Source: an uncultured Propionibacteriaceae bacterium
Lineage (GTDB): Bacteria > Actinomycetota > Actinomycetes > Propionibacteriales > Propionibacteriaceae
Direction: 5' to 3'
Assembly (NCBI GenBank): GCA_937988865.1
Contig: CALKHV010000021.1
Span: forward strand, 1-57,304
DNA length: 57,304 nt
Part shown: positions 16,968-25,769 of the stretch, piece after piece
Numbering within the stretch: the stretch's first letter is position 1
Layout: every line of letters starts with the position of its first letter
The notes under the pieces: generated by a model
Databases searched by the model: none
What the model saw: the letters and a program-made list of their open reading frames with translations, nothing else
Told to the model about the DNA's origin: nothing
Made by a program: the position numbers and the translations under genes

Positions 16968-16976
16968 GTGCCCAGC

Positions 16977-18029
16977 CTAGTGTCGGGGGCGGCCCGGGGG
17001 CTCGTCGCCCACCGGCGCCTCGAGCCAGGCGTCGACCTCGAGCGTCCACCTGGCCTTGTCGACCTCGGACGCCAGCGACGCGCGAATGCTCGACGTCGCG
17101 AGCGCCGCCAGTTCGGCGTCCGAGAACCCCAGCACCTCGCGCGCCACCCGGTACTGGTCGGTGAGCCGTGAGAGGAAGAGCAGCGGGTCGTCCGCGCCGA
17201 GGGCCACGGTGGCGCCGGCGTCCACGAGGGTTCTCAACGGGACGTCCGCGGCCGAATGGTAGATGCCCATGTGCACGTTGGACGTCGGACAGACCTCGAA
17301 GGCGACCCCGGCGTCGACCAGGCTTCCGAGGAGGTCGGGGTCCTCTGCAACGCGCACCCCGTGCCCGATCCTCGCCGGACGCAGGTGGTGCACGATCGCA
17401 GCCAGATGGTCAGGGCCCAGCAACTCCCCACCATGGGGGACGCCGGCCAGCCCCGCCCGTCGGGCGATCTCGAAGGCGGGCGACCATTCCGAGGTCGTCC
17501 CCTCGCGCTCGTCGTTGCTCAGGCCGAAGCCCACGACCGTGCCCGGTCCGTCGCCCGCGTGTTTCGCGGCGAGGCGCGCCAGCGTCCGGGCGTCCAGGGG
17601 GTGCTTCATCCGGGACGCTGCGACGATCACCGCGACCTGGACGCCGGTCTCGCGCGTCGCCCGCAGCGCCTCGTCCAGCACGATCTCGAGGGCCGGTTGC
17701 AAGCCGCCCACGAAGGGTGCGTACGACGTCGGGTCGACCTGCAGTTCGAGGCGCCTCGACCCCTCGGCCGCCTCGTCGCGGGCCGCCTGCGCCACGATCC
17801 GCCGCATGGCGTGCTCGCTGCGCACCACAGACCTCGCAACGTTGTAGAGCCGCTGGAAGCGGAACCATCCCCGCTTGTCGGACGGCACGTCGAGGGCGAT
17901 CGCGTCCGTGAGTCGCTCGGGCAGGTCGACGCCGGCCCGGGACGCCAACTCCGTCAGCGTCGACACGCTCATCGAGCCCGTGAAGTGCAGGTGCAGGTGC
18001 GCCTTCGGCAGCTCGTCGAGGTCGCGCAT
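16977..18029 (-). CDS. add: adenosine deaminase
   Basis: 350 aa. It converts adenosine and deoxyadenosine to inosine forms, feeding purine salvage. All catalytic elements are visible: zinc ligands in HLHLHFTG (H11, H13), HGGE with the proton-shuttle Glu, ARIGHGVRV, CPTSNVHMG and ALGADDP. The ATG at 18029 has GGAGG 9 nt upstream. The open frame runs far upstream antisense to the GH13 gene, but that part is a shadow. As first gene of a purine operon, it links salvage to de novo synthesis. Confidence 0.93.
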   Translation of the reverse strand: MRDLDELPKAHLHLHFTGSMSVSTLTELASRAGVDLPERLTDAIALDVPSDKRGWFRFQRLYNVARSVVRSEHAMRRIVAQAARDEAAEGSRRLELQVDPTSYAPFVGGLQPALEIVLDEALRATRETGVQVAVIVAASRMKHPLDARTLARLAAKHAGDGPGTVVGFGLSNDEREGTTSEWSPAFEIARRAGLAGVPHGGELLGPDHLAAIVHHLRPARIGHGVRVAEDPDLLGSLVDAGVAFEVCPTSNVHMGIYHSAADVPLRTLVDAGATVALGADDPLLFLSRLTDQYRVAREVLGFSDAELAALATSSIRASLASEVDKARWTLEVDAWLEAPVGDEPPGRPRH

Positions 18030-18134
18030 CTGCGCATCCTCCCACACGGTGCGTCCCCTATCTGCGCCCCGGGAAGCCACGCCCGCTACCATCGAAAGAC
18101 TGGGGTTCGTGTGGGCCGCGGGAAGGTTGAGTGC

Positions 18135-19922
18135 ATGAACGAACCCTGGATCGGCGGAATGGGGGCCACCCCCTACCCGGGTGGCTGCGCCTTCCGCGTC
18201 TGGGCCCCGCACGCCGACTCCGTCAGTGTCGTGGGTGACTTCAACGGTTGGTACCCGGACGCCAACCACCTCACACACGAGGGCAACGGCTACTGGTACG
18301 CGACCGTCGAGGGCGCCCACGCGGGTCAGCAGTACAAGTTCCGCATCCACACCGGCTGGCGTCAGCTCGACAAGGTCGACCCCTACGCCGCGCGCGTGAC
18401 GCATTCCGCCGGCAACGGCATCATCTACAACCACGGCGACTTCGACTGGCAGGGCGACGACTTCCGCCTGGCCAACCACAACGACCTCATCATCTACGAG
18501 GCCCACGTCGGGACGCTCATGACGCGATGGGGCGGCGGCCCGGGCGGCTTCGAACAGGTGATCCACAAGCTCGGACACCTCAACCACCTGGGCGTCAACG
18601 CCCTGCAACTGATGCCGGTCATGGAGTTCCCGGGCGACTACTCGTGGGGCTACAACCCCTCGCACATGTTCGCCGTGAAGTCGACCTACGGTGGCCCGGA
18701 CATGTTGAAGCTCCTCGTCCGCGAGGCGCACCGCTACGGGATCGCCATCATCATGGACGTCGTCTACAACCACTTCGGGCCGACCGACCTCGACCTGTGG
18801 CAGTTCGACGGCTGGAGCATCGACGATCGCGGGGGCATCTACTTCTACCCCGACGAACGGGCCTGGACCCCGTGGGGCAACACGCGTCCCGACTTCGGAC
18901 GCGACGAGGTGCGCCGCTTCATCCACGACAACGCAATGATGTGGTTGTACGACTACCACGTCGACGGTCTGCGCTACGACATGACGCCCTACATCCGCTC
19001 GATCGGCGCCGGCACCGACAACGACATTCCCGAGGGTTGGGAGATGATCCGCCGGATCAACCTCGACATCCGCAACTCCTACCCCGGACGCATCACCATC
19101 GCCGAAGACCTCCTGGGCGACTCCCGCATCACCGGCGAGGAGGATGAGAGCGCCGCCTTCCACTCCCAGTGGGACGCGAACTTCGTGCACACCGTGCGGG
19201 CCGCGCTCACCGCCTACGACGATCGCGACCGTTCGGTCGCCGAGGTGGTCGGGGCGATCTCTGACAAGCTCGACAACGACGTGTTCAGCCGCGTGATCTA
19301 CACCGAGAACCACGACGAGGTCAGCAACGGCCACGCTCGCCTGGTTTCGGAGATCAGCCCGCACGACCACCACGGTTGGCACGCACTCAAGCGGTCGACG
19401 CTGGGCGCTGCACTGGTCTTCACCTCTCCCGGCATCCCGATGATCTTCCAGGGCCAGGAGTTCGCGCAGGACGGCTGGTTCGGCGACGACCGTCCGATCG
19501 ACTGGTGGCTCAACGAGGTCAACCACGGCATCGTCAACCTCTACCGCGACCTGATCGCGCTGAGACTCGACGCCCGCGGCGGCACGGCCGGACTCAAAGG
19601 GCAGGGCCTGCGCATCATCCACGCCAGCGAGGAGTCGAAGGTCATCGCCTTCCAGCGCTTCGAGCACCACGGCGTCGGGGACGACGTCGTGGTGGTCGTC
19701 AACCTGTCGGGTGAGAACCGCATGGGCTACACCATCGGCATGCCCGCCCCCGGCCTCTGGTCGCTGCGCTTCAACAGCGACTCGCGCATGTACTCACCCC
19801 TGTTCAGCGAGCAGGGGTCCGGTGACGTCGTCGCGACCCCGGGCGACTACGACGGCATGGACGCGAAGGCGACCCTCGGCGTCGGCGGCTACTCGGTTCT
19901 GGTTTACGCCTATCACGGCTGA
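18135..19922 (+). CDS. GH13 alpha-glucan enzyme, branching-enzyme-like (CBM48-GH13)
   Basis: 595 aa, cytoplasmic. An N-terminal CBM48 (about 12-95, CAFRVWAPHADSVSVVGDFNGW) precedes a GH13 barrel with all four conserved regions: DVVYNHFG, GLRYDMT (nucleophile D282), ITIAEDLL (acid/base E324) and ENHDEVSNG (D394). It resembles short glycogen-branching enzymes or alpha-amylases, and activity cannot be decided from motifs alone. It is much shorter than GlgB of mycobacteria (about 730 aa). ATG 18135 has GGAAGG 8 nt upstream. It is followed after 18 bp by a soluble Ser/Thr kinase, so its activity may be controlled by phosphorylation (inference). Confidence 0.88.
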   Translation: MNEPWIGGMGATPYPGGCAFRVWAPHADSVSVVGDFNGWYPDANHLTHEGNGYWYATVEGAHAGQQYKFRIHTGWRQLDKVDPYAARVTHSAGNGIIYNHGDFDWQGDDFRLANHNDLIIYEAHVGTLMTRWGGGPGGFEQVIHKLGHLNHLGVNALQLMPVMEFPGDYSWGYNPSHMFAVKSTYGGPDMLKLLVREAHRYGIAIIMDVVYNHFGPTDLDLWQFDGWSIDDRGGIYFYPDERAWTPWGNTRPDFGRDEVRRFIHDNAMMWLYDYHVDGLRYDMTPYIRSIGAGTDNDIPEGWEMIRRINLDIRNSYPGRITIAEDLLGDSRITGEEDESAAFHSQWDANFVHTVRAALTAYDDRDRSVAEVVGAISDKLDNDVFSRVIYTENHDEVSNGHARLVSEISPHDHHGWHALKRSTLGAALVFTSPGIPMIFQGQEFAQDGWFGDDRPIDWWLNEVNHGIVNLYRDLIALRLDARGGTAGLKGQGLRIIHASEESKVIAFQRFEHHGVGDDVVVVVNLSGENRMGYTIGMPAPGLWSLRFNSDSRMYSPLFSEQGSGDVVATPGDYDGMDAKATLGVGGYSVLVYAYHG

Positions 19923-19940
19923 TGTTGGAGGGGAGGTTCG

Positions 19941-20816
19941 ATGCAGCGACTGCGTCCGGGGTTGGTGCTCTCTGACCGCTACCGGTTGGTCCGGCATGTG
20001 GCGTCCGGCGGCATGGGCCAGGTGTGGGAGGCCGTCGACGACACCCTCGAGCGCTGGGTCGCGCTCAAGATCATGCACCCGCACACCCAGGACGAACTGG
20101 AACTGGCCGAGCGGTTCCGGGATGAGGCCCGGTTCGCCGCCCAGCTGTCCCACCCGAACATCGTCACGGTCCACGACTTCCTCGACCACGAGGGGCTTTC
20201 CTGCCTCGTGATGGAGTTCGTCGACGGTGGGACCCTCGCCACGCTGCTGGAGGACGGTCCGCTCGGAGCAGACGAGGTCCGTGCCCTGCTGTGCCAGCTG
20301 ACGTCGGCACTCGCCCTGGCCCACGCCGCCGGAATCATCCACCGCGACATCAAGCCGGCCAATGTGATGGTCGCCGAGGGGCGCGCTCAATTGATGGACT
20401 TCGGCATCGCCCGTTCCATCGACGCCGACTCCCGGACGCTGACCGGCCAGATCCTCGGCTCCGCGCACTACCTCAGTCCTGAGCAGGCCCTGGGGCAGCC
20501 CGTCGGCCCCGAGACCGACATCTACAGTCTCGGCATCCTCGCCCACGAGATGCTGACCGCGTCCAAGCCGTTCGACAGGGGGACGCCGATCGCCACAGCG
20601 CTGGCCCAGGTGAAGGATCCCCCACCACCGCTGCCGGCCGGCACGCCGGCAGACCTGGTGGCCATCATCACAGCCTGTCTCGCGAAGGACCCGGAGCAGC
20701 GCCCGTCGGCAGCCCTGCTCGTGCGCCTGCTCGAGACGCCGACGGACGCTCCCGACGAACCGCTCGACCCCGACGACTCCATGGCACTCCCACGGCGGGC
20801 ACTGCTCGACGACTGA
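19941..20816 (+). CDS. soluble Hanks-type serine/threonine protein kinase
   Basis: 291 aa. A complete kinase domain spans about 14-265: Gly loop ASGGMGQVW, Lys K43, HRDIKPANV (D136), DFG (D153) and SAHYLSPEQ activation segment. After it comes only a short acidic tail (about 20 residues). There is no membrane helix and no PASTA repeats, unlike PknB, so it acts in the cytosol. GGAGGGGAGG precedes the ATG. The gap to the GH13 gene is 18 bp, which suggests one operon and a role in glycogen or carbon metabolism, though the substrate is unknown. Confidence 0.92.
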   Translation: MQRLRPGLVLSDRYRLVRHVASGGMGQVWEAVDDTLERWVALKIMHPHTQDELELAERFRDEARFAAQLSHPNIVTVHDFLDHEGLSCLVMEFVDGGTLATLLEDGPLGADEVRALLCQLTSALALAHAAGIIHRDIKPANVMVAEGRAQLMDFGIARSIDADSRTLTGQILGSAHYLSPEQALGQPVGPETDIYSLGILAHEMLTASKPFDRGTPIATALAQVKDPPPPLPAGTPADLVAIITACLAKDPEQRPSAALLVRLLETPTDAPDEPLDPDDSMALPRRALLDD

Positions 20817-20860
20817 GCGGGGGTACAGAATGGTCTTGACTGTCCACCCGAAGGAGAACC

Positions 20861-21871
20861 ATGAAGTACCGCAACCTCGGCAACTCCGGCATGCGCGTGT
20901 CGGAGATCTGTTACGGCAACTGGGTCACACACGCCTCGCAGGTCGGCAACGACGCTGCGATCGCCTGCGTCCACGCTGCCATCGACCACGGCATCAGCAC
21001 CTTCGACACAGCCGACGTCTACGCCAACACCGGCGCAGAGACGGTGCTCGGCGAGGCACTGAAGGGCCAGCGACGCGAGTCACTCGAGATCTTCACCAAG
21101 GTCTTCGGACCCACCGGACCGAAGGGCCACAACGACTCGGGTCTGAGCCGCAAGCACATCATGGAGTCGATCAACGGCTCGCTCACCCGTCTGGGCACCG
21201 ACTACGTCGACCTCTACCAGGCCCACCGCTTCGACTACTTCACCCCGCTCGAAGAGACGATGCAGGCGTTCGCCGACTGCGTCCGCGCCGGCAAGGTGCT
21301 CTACCTCGGCGTCTCGGAATGGACGGCCGAGCAGCTCCGGGAGGGCCACGCGCTCGCGAAGGACCTGGGCGTCCAGCTCGTCAGCAACCAGCCCCAGTAC
21401 TCGATGCTGTGGCGCGTCATCGAGGGTGAGGTCGTGCCCACCAGCCGCGAGCTCGGCGTGAGCCAGGTCGTCTGGTCGCCCATCGCCCAGGGCGTGCTCA
21501 CGGGCAAGTACCTGCCGGGTCAGCAGGCGCCCGAGGGCTCACGCGCGACGGACGAGAAGTCGGGTCAGCGGATGATCTCGCGCTGGATGCGCGACGACGT
21601 GCTCAACGCGGTGCAGGACCTGTTGCCGGTCGCCGACGAGTTGGGACTCTCGATGGCCCAGCTGGCCGTGGCGTGGACGCTTCAGAACGACAACCTCGCG
21701 TGCGCGATCATCGGGGCGTCGCGTCCGGAACAGATCGCCGACAACGTGGGCGCGTCCGGCGTGGAGATTCCTGCCGAGCTGATGGCGAAGATCGACATCG
21801 TGCTCGGTGACGTGATTGAGCGCGATCCGGCGAAGACCCTGGAAAGCTCCCCGACCACGCGCGAGACCTGA
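20861..21871 (+). CDS. aldo/keto reductase (Kv-beta-like)
   Basis: 336 aa. An NADPH-dependent TIM-barrel oxidoreductase of the group related to potassium-channel beta subunits, starting MKYRNLGNSGMRVSEICYG. Catalytic residues appear in TFDTADVYANTGAE (Asp, Tyr), IFTKVF (Lys) and LYQAHRFD (His). The cofactor motif AIIGASRPEQIADNV is near 285-300. AAGGAG sits 6 nt upstream of ATG 20861. The physiological substrate is unknown. It converges with the CBS gene. Confidence 0.93.
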   Translation: MKYRNLGNSGMRVSEICYGNWVTHASQVGNDAAIACVHAAIDHGISTFDTADVYANTGAETVLGEALKGQRRESLEIFTKVFGPTGPKGHNDSGLSRKHIMESINGSLTRLGTDYVDLYQAHRFDYFTPLEETMQAFADCVRAGKVLYLGVSEWTAEQLREGHALAKDLGVQLVSNQPQYSMLWRVIEGEVVPTSRELGVSQVVWSPIAQGVLTGKYLPGQQAPEGSRATDEKSGQRMISRWMRDDVLNAVQDLLPVADELGLSMAQLAVAWTLQNDNLACAIIGASRPEQIADNVGASGVEIPAELMAKIDIVLGDVIERDPAKTLESSPTTRET

Positions 21872-21911
21872 GACCCGAACCTGTCGACGGGCGCGGCCGA
21901 ACCTGCGGGCT

Positions 21912-22340
21912 TCAGGAGTGGAGGTAGCCCACCAGTTGGTCGCGCTCGTCACGCAGTTCGGCGATGTGATTCTTGACGACGTCGCCGATCGACACGATGG
22001 AGTGCAGGCGTCCGTTCACGACGACGGGCAGGTGACGGACGCGGTGGTCGGTCATCTGCGCGGCGAGGCTCTCGATGTCATCGCTGAGGGAGCAGGTGTA
22101 GACGTCGGTCGTCATGATCGTTGCGACGGCCACGTCGAGCACGGCGGCGCCGTCCGTGCCGAGATGGCGCACGATGTCGCGTTCGCTGACGATGCCCGCG
22201 ACCGCTTGCCCGTCGTCACTGACGACCACGGCGCCGATGCCCTTGTCGGCGAGCAGCGCAACGAGCTGCCCGACCGTGGCGTCGGAGGAAATGGTGACGA
22301 CCTGGTCGCCCTTCACCCTGATGACATCGGAAACGATCAT
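21912..22340 (-). CDS. two-CBS-domain protein
   Basis: 142 aa consisting of one CBS pair (about 8-60 and 72-125), with SDATVGQLVALLADKGIGAVVVSDDGQAVAG and HRVRHLPVVVNGRLHSIVSIGDVVK typical of stand-alone CBS proteins that bind adenosine nucleotides. The tail (HIAELRDERDQLVGYLHS) is helical. ATG 22340 is leaderless by geometry (TAGGCT 6 nt upstream). A CRP-type half-palindrome lies further upstream. The regulated partner is unknown. Confidence 0.9.
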   Translation of the reverse strand: MIVSDVIRVKGDQVVTISSDATVGQLVALLADKGIGAVVVSDDGQAVAGIVSERDIVRHLGTDGAAVLDVAVATIMTTDVYTCSLSDDIESLAAQMTDHRVRHLPVVVNGRLHSIVSIGDVVKNHIAELRDERDQLVGYLHS

Positions 22341-22346
22341 GCGTGC

Positions 22347-22352
22347 AGCCTA
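22347..22352 (-). promoter_or_regulatory. -10 box of the CBS gene
   Basis: TAGGCT on the minus strand, 6 nt before ATG 22340. Confidence 0.55.
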
Positions 22353-22360
22353 GTTCACAG

Positions 22361-22374
22361 GTGATCTGCGTCAC
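22361..22374 (-). promoter_or_regulatory. CRP/GlxR-like site upstream of the CBS gene
   Basis: GTGATCTGCGTCAC matches the inner GTGA-N6-TCAC core of the CRP-family consensus. It lies where the -35 region of the CBS promoter would be, suggesting cAMP-receptor-type control. Confidence 0.4.
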
Positions 22375-22410
22375 ACCCCCAACCACAAATGACCGCCCTC
22401 GCGGGTCGGG

Positions 22411-24288
22411 TCACTGGCGTCCCAGGGCCTCGACCACCGACGCAACGACGTCATCAACGCTGAGGCCGGCCGCCGCGAGCACCTCGTCGCGCGTCCCATG
22501 GGGAAGGAATTGGGTGGGGAGGCCGAACGGGAGCACCCGGAGGGACGATCCTGCGTCCCCGAGGCGCTGGGCCAGATGCGTGCCCACGCCACCCTCGCGC
22601 AGGCCGTCCTCGATGCTGACGACCAGGTCGTGGCCGGACGCGAGGTCGACCAGTGCGTCCGTGATCGGGACGACCCACCTCGGGTCGACGACCCGGGTCG
22701 GGATGCCCCGGGCGACCAGTTCCGCGGCGACGGACAGGGCCATCGGCACCATGGCGCCGACCCCGACGACGAGGACGCTGGCGTCCGCCCCGGGCTCGAC
22801 GAGCACGTCGATGCCGTCGACGCTGCGCACGGCCGGGATGTCGTCGCCGACCGTCGCCTTCGGGAAGCGGATCACCGTCGGACCGTCGTCGACCTCGACC
22901 GCTTCACGCAGTTGCAGCCCCAACTGCCGGGTGTCGCGGGGGGCGGCGATGCGGATGCCCGGCACGAGGGGCAGCAACGCGAGGTCCCACATGCCGTGAT
23001 GGCTCGCCCCGTCTGGGCCGGTGACGCCGGCCCGGTCGAGCACGAAGGTGACGCCTGCCCGGTGGAGGGCGACGTCCATGAGCACCTGGTCGAACGCGCG
23101 GTTGAGGAAGGTCGCGTACAGCGCCACCACCGGGTGCAGGCCCGCGAATGCCATGCCTGCTGCCGAGGTCACCGCGTGCTGCTCGGCGATGCCGACGTCG
23201 AAGACGCGGTCGGGGAAGACCTCGGCGAACTTGTGCAGCCCCACCGGGATCAGCATGGCGCCCGTGAGGGCGACCACGTCGGGACGCTCCGACCCCAGCG
23301 CGACCATCTCGCTGGCGAAGTGGCCCGTCCAGGAGGCGGCATTGTCCTGCAGCGGAAGGCCCGTCTCGGGGTTGATGATGCCGATCGCGTGGAACTGGTC
23401 GGCGTCATCGGCCATGGCCGGGGCGTAACCGTTGCCCTTGCGCGTGATCGCGTGCACGATCACCGGGCCACCGAAGGCACGCGCCGCCCGGAGGGCGTCC
23501 TCGACCGAGGCCAGGTCGTGCCCGTCGACCGGCCCGATGTACTTCAGGCCGAGGTCCTCGAACAGCACCTGCGGCGCCACGATATCCTTGATGCCCTTCT
23601 TGAGCCCGTGGAGGGTCTCGTAGGCCATGCGTCCGGGTGCGCCGCCCTTGCGCAGCACCCGCTTGCCCAGGTCGAGGGTGTTCTCGTAACGCTCGGCCGT
23701 CCGCAGCGACGTCAGGTGCCTGGCCAGTCCACCGATCGTCGGCGCGTACGAACGGGCGTTGTCGTTGACGACGATCACGATGTTGGCGTCCGGGTCGCCG
23801 GCGATGTTGTTCAACGCCTCCCAGGCCATGCCACCGGTGAGGGCACCGTCGCCGATCACGACCACCGTGGCCCGGTCGTCCTCGCCGGTGAGTCGGCGTC
23901 CGCGGGAGATGCCGTGGGCCCACGACAACGACGTGGACGCATGGGAGTCCTCGACGACGTCGTGGGGCGACTCGGCCCGGCTCGGGTACCCGGCGAGGCC
24001 CTCGCGACTGCGGAGCGTCGAGAAATCCTGGCGTCCGGTGAGCAACTTGTGGACGTAGCACTGGTGACCCGTGTCGAAGATGACGGTGTCGCGGGGCGAC
24101 GAGAACACGCGATGGATCGCGATCGTCAGTTCGACGACGCCGAGGTTCGGGCCGAGATGACCACCCGTGCGCGCCACCGACGAGACGAGGTGCTGGCGGA
24201 TCTGGTCGGCCAGTTCGGGCAGTTGGGCCGGGGAGAGGGAGCGCACGTCGACAGGCGAGGCGATCGAGCGCAACAAGTCGTGGGCCAT
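22411..24288 (-). CDS. dxs: 1-deoxy-D-xylulose-5-phosphate synthase
   Basis: 625 aa, usual length. It condenses pyruvate and glyceraldehyde-3-phosphate, the first step of the MEP isoprenoid pathway. Motifs: HLGPNLGVVELT near 40-52, thiamine-diphosphate/Mg site GDGALTGGMAWEALNNI (about 146-162), the DIAEQHAVTSAAGMA segment containing the catalytic Glu, and DRAGVTGPDGASHHG. ATG 24288 lies 6 nt downstream of TAGGAT. It is divergent from the GH32 gene across 52 bp, and no other MEP genes are present. Confidence 0.96.
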   Translation of the reverse strand: MAHDLLRSIASPVDVRSLSPAQLPELADQIRQHLVSSVARTGGHLGPNLGVVELTIAIHRVFSSPRDTVIFDTGHQCYVHKLLTGRQDFSTLRSREGLAGYPSRAESPHDVVEDSHASTSLSWAHGISRGRRLTGEDDRATVVVIGDGALTGGMAWEALNNIAGDPDANIVIVVNDNARSYAPTIGGLARHLTSLRTAERYENTLDLGKRVLRKGGAPGRMAYETLHGLKKGIKDIVAPQVLFEDLGLKYIGPVDGHDLASVEDALRAARAFGGPVIVHAITRKGNGYAPAMADDADQFHAIGIINPETGLPLQDNAASWTGHFASEMVALGSERPDVVALTGAMLIPVGLHKFAEVFPDRVFDVGIAEQHAVTSAAGMAFAGLHPVVALYATFLNRAFDQVLMDVALHRAGVTFVLDRAGVTGPDGASHHGMWDLALLPLVPGIRIAAPRDTRQLGLQLREAVEVDDGPTVIRFPKATVGDDIPAVRSVDGIDVLVEPGADASVLVVGVGAMVPMALSVAAELVARGIPTRVVDPRWVVPITDALVDLASGHDLVVSIEDGLREGGVGTHLAQRLGDAGSSLRVLPFGLPTQFLPHGTRDEVLAAAGLSVDDVVASVVEALGRQ

Positions 24289-24294
24289 CCCGCG

Positions 24295-24300
24295 ATCCTA
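24295..24300 (-). promoter_or_regulatory. -10 box of dxs
   Basis: TAGGAT on the minus strand ends 6 nt before ATG 24288, giving leaderless geometry. Confidence 0.55.
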
Positions 24301-24328
24301 CGGTGCCCGGCAAGCAACCCCGGCACGC

Positions 24329-24334
24329 AATACT
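24329..24334 (+). promoter_or_regulatory. -10 box of the GH32 gene
   Basis: AATACT ends 6 nt before GTG 24341. Confidence 0.4.
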
Positions 24335-24340
24335 GAACCC

Positions 24341-25714
24341 GTGCGCCCCGAGTACCACTTCACGATGCCCGACACCTGGATCAACGACCCCAACGGGCTG
24401 ATCCACCACGACGAACGCTGGCATCTGTACTGCCAGAACAATCCCCTCGGTGCCGACTGGGGCAACATGTCGTGGGGCCACGCGTCCTCGAGCGATCTCG
24501 TCCATTGGACGCACCACGACGTGGCGATCTCGCACATCGCGACCGAAGAGGTCTACAGCGGGTCGATGGTCTGTGACGTCGACAACTCGGCCGGCTTCGG
24601 GCCGGGTGCACTGGTGGCCGTCTACACGGGCAACCACAGCCCCGCCTCGCCCGCCTTCCCGCGCGAGGACCAGCGCCTCGCGTGGTCGCTCGACGGTGGC
24701 ATGACGTTCACCCGGTACGAGGGCAATCCCGTCCTCGATCGGGGGTCGGCCAACTTCCGCGACCCCAAGGTCTTCGCCCACGACGGCGGCTGGGTGATGG
24801 TGAGCGTCGAGGCCGAGGACAACATCGTCCTCCTGCACCGCTCGGAGAACCTGCGCGACTGGCGACTGCTGTCGGAGTTCGTACCTCAGGGCTGTGCCGC
24901 CCCGACGTGGGAATGCCCGGACCTGTTCCCCCTGGCCGCCGGTGACGGGACCAAGTGGGTGCTCATCCTGAGCGTGAATCCCGGCGCCCGCTGCGGCGGT
25001 TCGGGGACGCGCTACTTCGTGGGCGACTTCGACGGCACGACCTTCACGCCCGATCCCCCGTCTCGCCGGGCCGCTGACGGTTCGCTGTGGTTCGACTGGG
25101 GACGCGACAACTACGCGTCCGTGACGTGGAACGACGCCCCCGACGGACGCCGCCTCGCAATCGGGTGGATGAGTAACTGGGAGTACATCCGGCAGTACCC
25201 CGCCCAGCCGTGGCGGGGATCGATGACCTGCGTCAGGGAGCTTTCGCTGCGCGACGTCGACGGCGACTGGTTGCTCGTCCAGAAGCCCGTGGCGCCCGCG
25301 TTCTCCGAGGTCTGGGCCCTCGACGGATGGGACGTGACCGGGGACGCCGAACTGGCCGAGTTGCCACACGTGGGCGAGGTGGTCGCCACCCTCGACCTCG
25401 GGGACGCCGACGCCTGCGCCATCTCGTTCGGCGCCTTCGAACTGGGCTGGGACGCACGGATCGTCTGGACCGACAGGCGACTCGTCCCAGGGGGGGACTT
25501 CCACCCCGGCTTCGCGTCCGTCGAGACGCTCCCCTGGACCCTCGGACGCCGGATCGACGTCCGCGTCCTGCTCGACCACGGGTCGATCGAGGTCTTCCTC
25601 GACGGCGGGCTGGCGTCCTTCACGAGCGTCCTGCCCGACCCCGGACCGCTGCGCCTCGGCCTGCACGCGCGAGGCGGGACGGCCAGGGTCGAGAGCCTGC
25701 GGGTTCTGGGCTGA
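24341..25714 (+). CDS. glycoside hydrolase family 32 (sucrase/fructanase)
   Basis: 457 aa. It cleaves beta-fructofuranosides such as sucrose, raffinose or short fructans. The catalytic triad is clear: nucleophile D16 in TWINDPNG, transition-state stabiliser D141 in FRDPK, and acid/base E191 in WECPD. A five-blade propeller (to about 300) is followed by a C-terminal beta-sandwich with the RVLLDHGSIEVFLDGG motif. No signal peptide is visible, so the enzyme is intracellular and needs imported sugar, but no uptake system is adjacent. GTG 24341 is chosen because of AATACT 6 nt upstream and because D16 then sits near the N-terminus as usual. Confidence 0.93.
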   Translation: MRPEYHFTMPDTWINDPNGLIHHDERWHLYCQNNPLGADWGNMSWGHASSSDLVHWTHHDVAISHIATEEVYSGSMVCDVDNSAGFGPGALVAVYTGNHSPASPAFPREDQRLAWSLDGGMTFTRYEGNPVLDRGSANFRDPKVFAHDGGWVMVSVEAEDNIVLLHRSENLRDWRLLSEFVPQGCAAPTWECPDLFPLAAGDGTKWVLILSVNPGARCGGSGTRYFVGDFDGTTFTPDPPSRRAADGSLWFDWGRDNYASVTWNDAPDGRRLAIGWMSNWEYIRQYPAQPWRGSMTCVRELSLRDVDGDWLLVQKPVAPAFSEVWALDGWDVTGDAELAELPHVGEVVATLDLGDADACAISFGAFELGWDARIVWTDRRLVPGGDFHPGFASVETLPWTLGRRIDVRVLLDHGSIEVFLDGGLASFTSVLPDPGPLRLGLHARGGTARVESLRVLG

Positions 25715-25755
25715 CGCAACGCCTCACAAGGCCTTCCATTCGCCCCGGACCGGAT

Positions 25756-25761
25756 TAGGCT
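25756..25761 (+). promoter_or_regulatory. -10 box of the ABC exporter operon
   Basis: TAGGCT, 8 nt before GTG 25770. Confidence 0.5.
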
Positions 25762-25769
25762 CGATAGAC

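Noticed and set aside
16977..19670. Minus-strand open frame of 897 codons covering add and most of the GH13 gene
   Set aside because: Only the last 350 codons match a family (adenosine deaminase). The rest is antisense to a clear GH13 enzyme and is kept open by high GC.
23405..25666. 753-codon minus-strand open frame opposite the GH32 gene
   Set aside because: Its 3' part is a shifted frame of dxs and its 5' part is antisense to GH32 catalytic motifs.
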